NCBI GenBank assembly: GCA_029009115.1
Contig: JAQXJU010000087.1
Location: 1-48,701 of the forward strand
Length of the DNA stretch: 48,701 bases
Source: Bacteroidales bacterium
GTDB taxonomy: Bacteria > Bacteroidota > Bacteroidia > Bacteroidales > UBA932
Direction: 5' to 3'
Part shown: piece after piece, positions 34,527-43,340 of the stretch
Position numbering within the stretch: the first letter of the stretch is position 1
Layout: every line of letters starts with the position of its first letter
The notes under the pieces: generated by a model
The model's database searches: none
Seen by the model: the letters and a program-made list of their open reading frames with translations, nothing else
What the model was told of the DNA's origin: nothing
Translations under genes and position numbers: made by a program

Positions 34527-37304
34527 TTAGACGCTGACCACACGGTCTTCGGGCACGTACCAGATATAGCCTTGAACGTTGGGATAGTTCATAGCACGGT
34601 AAATGTCCACGTACGAGCGCACCTGCTTGAAATGGCTCCCCTTCTCCTCTCCGAATTTATAATCGATGACAATGGTCTCGTCGTCTGAGAGTATCACCCT
34701 GTCGGGGCGGCATTCCCTGCCATCGGCGCCGAAAAGCGACACTTCATTAAGACAGCGCCCGCGGAACCATTCCGGGTGGCTGGCTATGCGCTCAGAAAGC
34801 AAGGCCCTGTCGGAGTCAGCCTCCTGGACAGACAGCAAACCGAGGGCCGAGGCCTGCCTTACGGCAACATCAAGGTCTTCAGGCACGGTAACGGCCGAAA
34901 GAATGTCGTGAAGCACTATTCCGTTGAGCCTTGGCGAAGCCTCAACTCCGGCAGTAACTCCGTCGGGGCCGAAGAAATCTGCCGCAGCCTCCGAGGGCTT
35001 GAGACGGTCAGCAATGGGAATTGAGTCGAACACTCCAGGAAAGTCTTCCGGAGCCGCAGCAGAAAGGGTCCTCTGGGCGCAGAAGGAATAGGGGTCACCA
35101 GTAGTATACTCCTGGTAGCCTCCGCAGAAACCATACAGAATCTCTGAAAAATTGCCGAATTCAGGCTTGCCCTTACGAACGCTCTCAGCACATTTCTTGG
35201 ATGGACTCTTGGCAATGACGTGCAACTCGCAGCGGGCCCTTGTCAAAGCCACATAGAATACATTCATATTATCGACCAACTGCCTGGACTTCTCCTCGTT
35301 ATATTCATCATTGAAGAAACTGTTCTCTGAAGATGAACTGAGTTGGACGGGATATATCAGTTCAGCCGCCCTGTCGATTCCGAGTCCGGAGGCCGGGGCC
35401 GAAAGAGCGCACCAGTGCGTGCCTGCCTTAAACATATTCACCTTGTCGGCATAGGGAAATATGACGTAGGGATACTCCAGGCCCTTGGACTTGTGTATGG
35501 TTAGAATGCGGACTGCATCGGCATCCTCGGGGCATCCTATGAAGAATTCGGATTCGTCCCAGTGCTTTAGGAAACGGCCCATGTCGGCACTGTTCACAGC
35601 CACCCAGCTCTGCAGTTCGTCGAGGAAGGCCTGTATGAACAGAGTCTCTCCGGCAAACGAATCTGGATATATTCTCTTGAGTTCCCTGAGAAGGGCCTCG
35701 CAGAGGTCAAGCAGAGAGTGATAATTCTCGGGAATTACAATGTCCAGCGACGAGGCAAGGTACTTGCCTATGCTGTCGCCGGGGTCGTTGATGCAACTGA
35801 GCAGCGATACCAGCCTGCGCACTATTGAAGAAGATTTCAGGTTCAGGGAATCGTCGGAAATCACGGGGATGCCCGCTGCAAGGAGTATCCCGGCAACTTC
35901 GGCTCCGTGCTTGCGGTTACGTACCAGGACCGCTATATCGCCGTAACGGGCATTCCTCGAAACGGCATCGAGCACAGAATCAAGCACTGCAGAATGCTGG
36001 TCATCGGTAAAGCTGAGGTGGACACATCCGCTCTGACTGTCGCTACTGCGAACCTTCTGTCTCACGTCGGAATAAATATCTGAAAGTCCCAGATAAGAAG
36101 CGGCATATTCAAAGAAGGAGTTGTTGAATTCAACGATGCTGCGGCAACTCCTCCAGTTTGAGTCGAGAGTCTCCACGTCAGCCTCAGGGAAAGCCCTGTG
36201 CACATCCCTGCCCAGAAGAGCCCAGTCGGAGTTGCGCCAGCGATATATGCTTTGCTTGACGTCACCCACGATGAGGTTGTCTCCTCCCCTGTCCTCGCTG
36301 TCCTTCAGGAGAGGCAGAAAGTTCTGCCACTGAATACGCGAGGTATCCTGGAACTCGTCGAGCAGGAAATGGTCGAACCTCGTTCCTATCTTTTCATAGA
36401 CGAAAGGAGTGTCGCTCTCACCGATGATGTCCCTGAGAATCTTGTTGGATTCGTCGAGACACATCAGGTTCTTCTCGGCGAGAAGTTCATCGAAGGTCCG
36501 GTAAAATTCTCCGGCAAGTCCCAGTGAATAAATCATATCCTTTATCATCCACATGGTGCAGTAAAGACGATAAGGCTCGCCGAACAGTTCGGCAAGTTCG
36601 GGAGGTCCTGCCTTGAAAGCCTTCTTGGAGGGCATAGGAATCTTCTCCGAAGGAGTGACCGCAATTCCGAGTTGCCGGGCTCTGGCCGAGAAGTCCGAAA
36701 TAACCTTGGAACATTCCTTCCTGACTTGTGAAAGCTGCTGTTTTGTGTACATCGCAGAGGCATCAAAGCCAATCTTTTCGGCAAGTTCGCGGTGTTCCTC
36801 GCTCTTGAGCATCTGCCCCATATCGTACAGAGACCTGTCAATGCTCAGCTTCTGTCCCTGCTCAAAGTTGTCCGCCATATTGATGCGGAACCATTCCATC
36901 AGTTCGGTCTGGTCTTCAGTCAGGGAATCCAGAATGCGGTCCATCGACTCTGTGATGAGCGAATTTCTGTCGAGTTCAATCTGGTAATCGGCAAAATATC
37001 CTATCTCGCGGCTGAACGACTTCAGGGCCAGCTGGAAGAAACGGTCGATAGTGCTGATAGAGAACGCACTGTAGTCGTGCAGTATATCCAGAAGCAGTCT
37101 CCTGGCTCTGGGGTTGACTGATGCCTCCTCGTGAAGGGTATTGAGGATTCGCGCCTTCATCTCGGCAGTAGCCTTGTTGGTAAAGGTTACGGCAAGGATA
37201 TGGCGATATACAAATCTGTCATCTGAAGACAGGAGAGTATCTATGTATTTGTGGGCCAGCCTGTATGTCTTTCCTGAGCCGGCCGAGGCCTTGAGTATCT
37301 TCAT
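34527..37304 (-). CDS. addA: AddA-type ATP-dependent helicase/nuclease
   Basis: A 925-residue UvrD/RecB-family helicase-nuclease. Walker A is ASAGSGKT (residues 6-13), Walker B is LLDEFQDTS, the later helicase motif ILTIHKSKGLEYPYVIFP is present, and the C-terminus has a PD-(D/E)XK nuclease (CRPDRVIL, then VIDYKFGEEK, about residues 860-890). With AddB it processes double-strand breaks for RecA loading. Its ATG overlaps the addB stop by 4 bp. Bacteroidota AddA proteins are shorter than the Bacillus form (about 1,230), and this size is normal for the phylum. Confidence 0.93.
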   Translation of the reverse strand: MKILKASAGSGKTYRLAHKYIDTLLSSDDRFVYRHILAVTFTNKATAEMKARILNTLHEEASVNPRARRLLLDILHDYSAFSISTIDRFFQLALKSFSREIGYFADYQIELDRNSLITESMDRILDSLTEDQTELMEWFRINMADNFEQGQKLSIDRSLYDMGQMLKSEEHRELAEKIGFDASAMYTKQQLSQVRKECSKVISDFSARARQLGIAVTPSEKIPMPSKKAFKAGPPELAELFGEPYRLYCTMWMIKDMIYSLGLAGEFYRTFDELLAEKNLMCLDESNKILRDIIGESDTPFVYEKIGTRFDHFLLDEFQDTSRIQWQNFLPLLKDSEDRGGDNLIVGDVKQSIYRWRNSDWALLGRDVHRAFPEADVETLDSNWRSCRSIVEFNNSFFEYAASYLGLSDIYSDVRQKVRSSDSQSGCVHLSFTDDQHSAVLDSVLDAVSRNARYGDIAVLVRNRKHGAEVAGILLAAGIPVISDDSLNLKSSSIVRRLVSLLSCINDPGDSIGKYLASSLDIVIPENYHSLLDLCEALLRELKRIYPDSFAGETLFIQAFLDELQSWVAVNSADMGRFLKHWDESEFFIGCPEDADAVRILTIHKSKGLEYPYVIFPYADKVNMFKAGTHWCALSAPASGLGIDRAAELIYPVQLSSSSENSFFNDEYNEEKSRQLVDNMNVFYVALTRARCELHVIAKSPSKKCAESVRKGKPEFGNFSEILYGFCGGYQEYTTGDPYSFCAQRTLSAAAPEDFPGVFDSIPIADRLKPSEAAADFFGPDGVTAGVEASPRLNGIVLHDILSAVTVPEDLDVAVRQASALGLLSVQEADSDRALLSERIASHPEWFRGRCLNEVSLFGADGRECRPDRVILSDDETIVIDYKFGEEKGSHFKQVRSYVDIYRAMNYPNVQGYIWYVPEDRVVSV

Positions 37305-40159
37305 CTTCCGCAGATTTGTTTGAAATCGCAGTACTGGCAGGATGCCTGGTCATCGGTTCGGTGGAAAGGCTCACTCAGGTCGGCAATCCGCTCTAGCATC
37401 TCACTGAGTTTCTCCTTCATCAGCGAACAGAACTCGCTGCTCAACGAAACATTCTCCACTTCGTTCACATACAGCCTGTAAGGCTGGTATATCGAGTTCA
37501 CAATACTTCGCCCGGAGACGAGCGGGGAGGTTTCACGGTCCATCTTCAGCAGGGTATCGTAGATGTACAGCTGCAAGGCAATCTTTGGGCGATGCGAATT
37601 GTCGGGGCCGAAGAGTTTTGCTACCACATCAGCGGCATTGTCCTCATTGATTATGAAATCGTTGTCCGACACTGATCCCGTCTTGTAATCAACGATACGG
37701 ATTTCGGAGTCGGAGAATGAATCAAGACGGTCTATGAAACCGATGAAAGGAAAGCCGTCGATATGGGCCCGGACCTTCTTTTCAAGACCCAGGATACTGA
37801 AACGGGGAACTCCGTAGCGGCCCATCAGTTCGATATCCCTGGTGATGACCTTTTCTACGTGACGGCAGACCATATCCTCGTAGAGCAGGTTGCGTCCCAC
37901 TACCTCGAAGGTGTGAAGTTCTTCGCAGATATATTTCCGTACCACCTCCCGAATCTTCGCCTTTGCACCCAGCAGGGACTTCAGATAAGCCTTTTCTATG
38001 AGCGGAGGATTGGTGGTATAAAGCTCCTGCATAGTCTTGTGGAAGACGTTACCCACAGCTCCGGCATCAAGAGACTCGTTAACCTCAGACTTCTCCTTGA
38101 GCCTCTTGATGGAGTAGAAATAGAACTTTGCCTGACAAGTGAGCCAGTTCTGAAGGGCAGAAGCCGAAAGAGGGTGCGAGCGTAGCACTTCGATATCCTC
38201 GGCAGTCTTGGGGATATCCCCTTCAAGCACGGCCTCGGCCACGGGAGCCCGCATAACCTTATGCTTCACATCTACACCGAAATGCAGCTCAAGCTGTTTG
38301 AGATAGCGGCTTTCCTCTCCGGTGCGACTGACCTCGGTGCGAGAATCATAGACCATCCACACATTCTCGGCCCTTTGGATCAGACGGTAGAAGTAGTATG
38401 CCCATACTGCATCCTGATACTCATAGGTAGGGAGCTCGAAGCCTTTCCGAAGCTCGGCCGGAATGAAGGACGAAGCCACGTTGTGGCGGGGGAAAACCCC
38501 CTCGTTGAAACTCAAGATTACAAGATTCTTGAAATCAAGAGCCCTGGTCTCGAGAGGCCCCATAATCTGAAGTCCCTTTAGAGGCTCACCGTTGAATGGG
38601 ACTGACGCGCCCGACAGGAGCTGCGACAGCAGGTGAAGATAGGTTTGGGGCTTGAGGGCAAGATTGTAGGAGTCCAGCCTGCCCACAGTCTGGTAATACT
38701 CCATCGCAAAGTCCTTTTCGATGGCCATTCCGTCAGAGTCGTCCTTGCCTATGCGTGAGGCGAGAGCAGCGACAACGGCCCTCAGATATGCGGCAAGACT
38801 GTGGCACTGGGCCTCATCCTGCGCGGCAAGGTCGGTCACGGCAGGTCTGAAAACAAGCGAGAGCAGCCAGTTGTCCGAAAACTCGTCGCCACTTATGTAG
38901 TAGTTTGCCCTGTTCTTGATTGTGGAGACAAGCTCTTTCCCCGCATCATCCAGTACCGACTTTACAATACTGTTATTGAATATGGACCAGACATACTTGT
39001 GATAGAACAGCCACTGCCCCTCTTTTGAACGCAGATGCATCTGCATTGCCGCCACGTCATTCATCAGAGACCACAACTCGCTTCCGTTCAGGGGGTATCC
39101 CATAGTGACATTGAGGTCTGTAATCTCCCCGGGGATGGAATTCAGTACAGGAATGAGCAGAGCCTCGTCGGGGAGTATGATGGCAGTTTCAACTCCCGGT
39201 TCCTGTCCTGAAAGAGAACGAAACTCCGACAGAATCCGGGGCAGCTGCTTTGCCTGTCCGACCGAAGAAGGCACGCTGAGGGCGTGGAAAGAGCTTGTGG
39301 CCGGCAGAGAACAGTCGGAGTCGGGTTCGAAGGCCTGGGGAAACTCCACGATATTATCAGACATAAAGAAAGAGGACTTGTTGTCTCTGTCCTTTATCAT
39401 CTGTGAAGAATAATCCCAGCAGAACTCGGCCAGACGGGCATCGCGCAGCCTGCGCATCACAGTCTTCTCGCACTTGTTCAAGGCATTCAGCCCGACAAAG
39501 ACAAAGCGCCGGGTATCAGGGAAGACCGCGCCGAACACATCTGCAGCCGACTCCGAAGACAGCCTTTCAGCAAGGCTACGGTACACCTTCCCCTCATATG
39601 AGAGCCCCTTGGCATCGAGAGCCCGGTTGAAGTCTCTGTACAGGGGGCCGAGCAGATTCCACAATCTGCGGAAACGCTCGCGGTACTTGCCCTCGGAGCC
39701 CTTGAACCCGGAAATGAAGTGACTCAAAGCCTCTTTCTGCTTCTCGGTCATATATTCCTCAGGCCTTGTCATATCCTTGAACTGGGACACATTGGTAAAA
39801 AGTGCCCCGGCATCGACCATATATTTGTCCACATCGTTGAAATCGGACAGAAGTACGTCTCCCCAGTATATGAAATCATCAAGAGACTCGGCTTCGGGGT
39901 TCAGGCTGCGGTAACAGGAGTACAATTCTATGAGCAGGACAACCCTGTCGGTAGATGTAGCATCGGCCGCCCGGTAAAAGAAATCGTTGATTGGAAGCAT
40001 CCTGGGGGCGATACAGGGCCGCCCGCTTGCGGCAATCTCCTCTCCGAGATACTTTTTGAAAAAGGCTATGGAACGTCTGTTGGGGAATATGAAGCAGGTC
40101 TTGTCGGGCTGGCCCTCAAGGTAGTAATGCTTCGCGACTTGTTTCAAAAATGCATTCAT
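37301..40159 (-). CDS. addB: AddB-type exonuclease subunit (PD-(D/E)XK)
   Basis: A 952-residue partner of AddA. The N-terminus has FIFPNRRSIAFF in place of the Walker A of Bacillus AddB, as seen in Bacteroidota. The C-terminal nuclease has FIGFIDRLD and IVDYKTG (about residue 823). Cysteines at LTCQAKF (about 674) and at the end (SCQYCDFKQIC) fit the 4Fe-4S staple of AddB nucleases. The protein would form the heterodimer that recognises Chi-like sites in AddAB systems. The ATG at 40159 (MNAFLKQVAKHYY) is chosen over an upstream start. It is 47 bp downstream of alr on the same strand. Confidence 0.9.
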   Translation of the reverse strand: MNAFLKQVAKHYYLEGQPDKTCFIFPNRRSIAFFKKYLGEEIAASGRPCIAPRMLPINDFFYRAADATSTDRVVLLIELYSCYRSLNPEAESLDDFIYWGDVLLSDFNDVDKYMVDAGALFTNVSQFKDMTRPEEYMTEKQKEALSHFISGFKGSEGKYRERFRRLWNLLGPLYRDFNRALDAKGLSYEGKVYRSLAERLSSESAADVFGAVFPDTRRFVFVGLNALNKCEKTVMRRLRDARLAEFCWDYSSQMIKDRDNKSSFFMSDNIVEFPQAFEPDSDCSLPATSSFHALSVPSSVGQAKQLPRILSEFRSLSGQEPGVETAIILPDEALLIPVLNSIPGEITDLNVTMGYPLNGSELWSLMNDVAAMQMHLRSKEGQWLFYHKYVWSIFNNSIVKSVLDDAGKELVSTIKNRANYYISGDEFSDNWLLSLVFRPAVTDLAAQDEAQCHSLAAYLRAVVAALASRIGKDDSDGMAIEKDFAMEYYQTVGRLDSYNLALKPQTYLHLLSQLLSGASVPFNGEPLKGLQIMGPLETRALDFKNLVILSFNEGVFPRHNVASSFIPAELRKGFELPTYEYQDAVWAYYFYRLIQRAENVWMVYDSRTEVSRTGEESRYLKQLELHFGVDVKHKVMRAPVAEAVLEGDIPKTAEDIEVLRSHPLSASALQNWLTCQAKFYFYSIKRLKEKSEVNESLDAGAVGNVFHKTMQELYTTNPPLIEKAYLKSLLGAKAKIREVVRKYICEELHTFEVVGRNLLYEDMVCRHVEKVITRDIELMGRYGVPRFSILGLEKKVRAHIDGFPFIGFIDRLDSFSDSEIRIVDYKTGSVSDNDFIINEDNAADVVAKLFGPDNSHRPKIALQLYIYDTLLKMDRETSPLVSGRSIVNSIYQPYRLYVNEVENVSLSSEFCSLMKEKLSEMLERIADLSEPFHRTDDQASCQYCDFKQICGR

Positions 40160-40206
40160 ACGCCGAAGGTACGCTCCTCTTGTGCCATACCGCAGCACAA
40201 AGCAAA

Positions 40207-41316
40207 TTATTTTACAATAATTCTTTCGATTCTTCTCGGAACCGAGGTCAGAATCTCATAGGGTATGGTTCCGAGTATCGATGCAAGTTCCTCTACGGTA
40301 GGGTCTTCGCCAAAAATGGTAACGGTATCTCCTGCCTTCACCTCAACTCCGCTCACATCCAGCATGCACATATCCATACAGATGTTGCCAATGGTGGGGA
40401 CTCTCTTGCCGTTCACGCTGAACGAAGCCCTTCCGCAACCGAGATGGCGGTCGATTCCGTCGGCATATCCCGCAGGGATGGTGGCAGTGACACTTCCATC
40501 GGGATTCACCTTGCCCCTGCGTCCGTATCCGACGGTCTGGTCCGGGCCCGAAAGATGCTTTACCTGAAGGACTTTCACCTTGAACGAGGCTACAGGCCTG
40601 AGATGCACCCCGGGAAGGGCGCTTATGCCGTAGATTCCTATCCCCAGACGAACCATATCAAACTGGTACTGGGGGAAGCGTTCGATTCCCGCCGAATTGA
40701 GTATATGCCACATCGGCCTGTATCCGAGCGCTTCGGAAATCTTCGCGGCTCCGCGAGTGAAGCACTCTATCTGCGAAAGGGTAAATGCATCTTCCGAAGG
40801 GTCCTCGGCGGCAGCCAGGTGCGAATAGCACGACTTGACCCTGACCTGGGGGCTGTCAGCAAGACATTCGAGCAGGGCATCGAGTTCCGAAGGCACGAAT
40901 CCCAGCCTGTGCATCCCCGTGTCGAGTTTGATATGGATGGGATAATCGCGTATGCCTCGCTTGGAAAGAGCCTCGCAGAAAGCCTTCAGAGTATAAAGAT
41001 TGGGGATGCCCGGCTCCAGACGGTTGTCTATCATCTCTTCGGAGAAGTCGGTCCCTGCTGTAAGTACAAGTATGGGAAGAGAAATGCCGGCTTTTCTGAG
41101 TTCCATTCCTTCGACAGGAAGTGCAACTGCCAGATAATCAGCACCTGCCTTCTGCATCATCGAGGCGAACTCCACAGCCCCGTGCCCGTAGGCATTGGCC
41201 TTCACAAGGGTAAGAAGTTTGGTGCGCGGGTCGAGCAACGAGCGGAAATAGCGGTAGTTCGCCACCGTCGCGCCAAGGTTCAGTTCCAGCCTTGAGAAGT
41301 CATTCTCACCGTTCAT
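40207..41316 (-). CDS. alr: Alanine racemase
   Basis: A 369-residue fold-III PLP enzyme making D-alanine for peptidoglycan. The PLP lysine is in LVKANAYGHG, other blocks are IKLDTGMHRLGF and VGYGRRG (the Tyr-adjacent region of the C-terminal domain), and NICMDMCMLDVSG. It stands alone here, whereas many Bacteroidales carry Alr fused behind MurF as one protein; a separate fused copy elsewhere cannot be excluded. It follows the DJ-1-like gene after 6 bp, so they are cotranscribed. Confidence 0.95.
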   Translation of the reverse strand: MNGENDFSRLELNLGATVANYRYFRSLLDPRTKLLTLVKANAYGHGAVEFASMMQKAGADYLAVALPVEGMELRKAGISLPILVLTAGTDFSEEMIDNRLEPGIPNLYTLKAFCEALSKRGIRDYPIHIKLDTGMHRLGFVPSELDALLECLADSPQVRVKSCYSHLAAAEDPSEDAFTLSQIECFTRGAAKISEALGYRPMWHILNSAGIERFPQYQFDMVRLGIGIYGISALPGVHLRPVASFKVKVLQVKHLSGPDQTVGYGRRGKVNPDGSVTATIPAGYADGIDRHLGCGRASFSVNGKRVPTIGNICMDMCMLDVSGVEVKAGDTVTIFGEDPTVEELASILGTIPYEILTSVPRRIERIIVK

Positions 41317-41322
41317 ATCAGA

Positions 41323-41901
41323 TCAGATGGTGTCGAGATTCATTGAATGTTCCACGTCCGAGGCTGTCTCGGAACCCGCCACCGAGCGGAGAATCTCAAG
41401 TCCGAAGGCCTGGGCGTGGCCTGCGCTTCGTCCGGTAATGATGCGGTCCGAGACTACGCAGGCTTTCCTTAGAAAAGCGGCGCCCTTCGAAACGGGGAGC
41501 TGCTCGAATCCGTCGAAGCAGGTAAAGGAAACTCCTTCAAGACTGCGAAGCTGCCCGAGCACCAGTCCTGGAGCAGCACAAATGGCCGCGAGGCTGCCCG
41601 AGGCATCATAGTGTTCCTGCATCAGGGACATGAGGGCAGAGCAGCAGGCCAGATTCCTGGTACCGGGCATCCCTCCGGGGAAAATCATAAAATCGCCGCG
41701 GGAAGTTCCCTCGTGCGAAGCGTCCAGATCGTCCAGAAGGCAGTCGGCAAGCACTCTAACCCCGTGGGAAGACTCTACTTCCCTATTGCCCGAGATACTC
41801 ACGAGCCTCACGCAGGCTCCTCCGCGACGGAGCACGTCGCAGGTACACAGGGCCTCGACATCCTCAAAGCCGTCGGCCAGAAATATATTGATTCCTTTCA
41901 T
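41323..41901 (-). CDS. DJ-1/PfpI-family protein
   Basis: A 192-residue protein of the DJ-1/YajL subgroup. The nucleophile-elbow Cys is in AAICAAPGLVLG, with the acidic residue in ADGFEDVEAL and the later ITGRSAGHAQAFGLEIL block. Members are proposed protein or methylglyoxal deglycases or redox chaperones; none of these activities can be assigned from sequence. It is cotranscribed with alr and lies 44 bp after the TolC-like gene. Confidence 0.88.
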   Translation of the reverse strand: MKGINIFLADGFEDVEALCTCDVLRRGGACVRLVSISGNREVESSHGVRVLADCLLDDLDASHEGTSRGDFMIFPGGMPGTRNLACCSALMSLMQEHYDASGSLAAICAAPGLVLGQLRSLEGVSFTCFDGFEQLPVSKGAAFLRKACVVSDRIITGRSAGHAQAFGLEILRSVAGSETASDVEHSMNLDTI

Positions 41902-41945
41902 TATCCCGCGAAGATACGCATTTTCTTTGACGATTCCGCACCCGC

Positions 41946-43340
41946 TCAGTGCTGTAACAAAAGATATGCATTCAGAGCCTTACGGTATTCCATACGGCTG
42001 TCAAGGAGGGCATCTTCGCTCTGTCTCAAAGTATTCTCCACCTGAAGGAGCTCGGAGAGCGTTGACATACCTGCCCCGAACGAAGCCTTCTGATGTTCGA
42101 AAACGGTGGCCGCATAGCCGGCGCTCTCCTCCGAGACCAGCATCTGTTCCCAGGCGGTATTGAGTTCGAGCCAGGCCTGACGTGCCCTGAGCACAAGCTG
42201 GGCATCTAGATACTCTTTTTCATTGGCAGCCTTCCGAATCTCATAGTCGCAGCGGCGCAGTTTCTGAGATGTCTTTCCCCAGTCGGTGAGAGGCATCTTC
42301 ACCACGGCAAATACGGCCCCGTTCAGACGACCGTCTCCAATCGACTTGCCATAGCCGTATAAGGCTCCCGCGCCTACCGACGGAAGAGCCTCTCCCACAG
42401 TCATTTTCCTCTCCAGAGACTTAGCCTCGCCACGAAGCTCGAGAAGACGGCTCTCCTCCATTCCTGCGGCCATCTGTTCCTCGTCCATCCAATACTCCTC
42501 GGGAGGAAGGAAGCCGGAAAGCGAATCCGCCAGCACGATATCATCTATGAAGGGACGGAGCGAGTCAGCGACAGCCGTCAAAGACGAATAAGGGAATGAA
42601 ATCATATTCAGAAGGTCCATCTTCGCAAGGCGCAGTCCGCCCTTGAGTTTGCTGGAAGTGTTTTTCAGTTCCGAAGAGCGGAGCCTGACCTGAAGAAGAT
42701 CCGACTCGGTCAAGAGCCCTGCCCCCATAGCCGAACGGACATCTTTCTGAAGAGAATCCAGAAGTTCGAGTGCTCCCTGGAGAGTCTTCTGCTTTTCCTG
42801 GAGCGAAACGACCTGCCAGTACTTCTCGTCAAGTTGCTTCAGGACACTCTGAACGCTGATTTCTTTCTGCAGAGTGGCCGCCTCGACTCCGAGCGAAGCA
42901 AGCCTGTTGCCCGTGACTATCCTCCCTCCGGCGAAAAGAGGCTGGGTCAGGGACAGGGATGCCGAATAACCATATTCGAGGGTCCGGTAACGGGTTGGAA
43001 GAGCGTTCTGCGAAGCAAACTCCTCCCAATATCCGTTAATGTTCCAGGCGGCCTCGTTCTTGCCTAATATATCGGTCACTCCTATGTCTATGAAAGGGTT
43101 CAGGGCCTTGAACGCCATAGCCGAGGCCGAAACACTAGGAAAGAATTCGGCCAGCGCCTCCCCCTTCCTTGCCCTGGCGGACAGGATGTCAAGTTCGGCG
43201 TTGCGGAGCCTGTAGTCATTGTCCCGGCAGAGCTGCCTGCACTCCTGCAGGGTCAGGGTCCTTTGGGCCGCTGCGGGCACGGCCAGGGACAGAAGGAGCC
43301 CGAGGACTGCCGCAGGACCGGTATATCTTATTCTTTTCAT
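41946..43340 (-). CDS. TolC-family outer-membrane efflux protein
   Basis: A 464-residue TolC-like channel. It has a signal peptide ending near AAAQ, followed by the typical TLTLQECRQLCRDNDYRLRNAELD opening. Two similar halves of long coiled coils carry strands such as GYSASLSLTQPLFAGGRI in the first half and FAVVKMPLTDWGKTSQK in the second. The ATG at 43340 (MKRIRYTG) gives the signal peptide and overlaps the RND pump stop by 4 bp. It is the outer-membrane component of the tripartite pump encoded just upstream. Confidence 0.92.
   Translation of the reverse strand: MKRIRYTGPAAVLGLLLSLAVPAAAQRTLTLQECRQLCRDNDYRLRNAELDILSARARKGEALAEFFPSVSASAMAFKALNPFIDIGVTDILGKNEAAWNINGYWEEFASQNALPTRYRTLEYGYSASLSLTQPLFAGGRIVTGNRLASLGVEAATLQKEISVQSVLKQLDEKYWQVVSLQEKQKTLQGALELLDSLQKDVRSAMGAGLLTESDLLQVRLRSSELKNTSSKLKGGLRLAKMDLLNMISFPYSSLTAVADSLRPFIDDIVLADSLSGFLPPEEYWMDEEQMAAGMEESRLLELRGEAKSLERKMTVGEALPSVGAGALYGYGKSIGDGRLNGAVFAVVKMPLTDWGKTSQKLRRCDYEIRKAANEKEYLDAQLVLRARQAWLELNTAWEQMLVSEESAGYAATVFEHQKASFGAGMSTLSELLQVENTLRQSEDALLDSRMEYRKALNAYLLLQH

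Noticed and set aside
40150..41295. 381-codon plus-strand open frame across alr
   Set aside because: Antisense to alr and addB, no domain; alr itself is certain.
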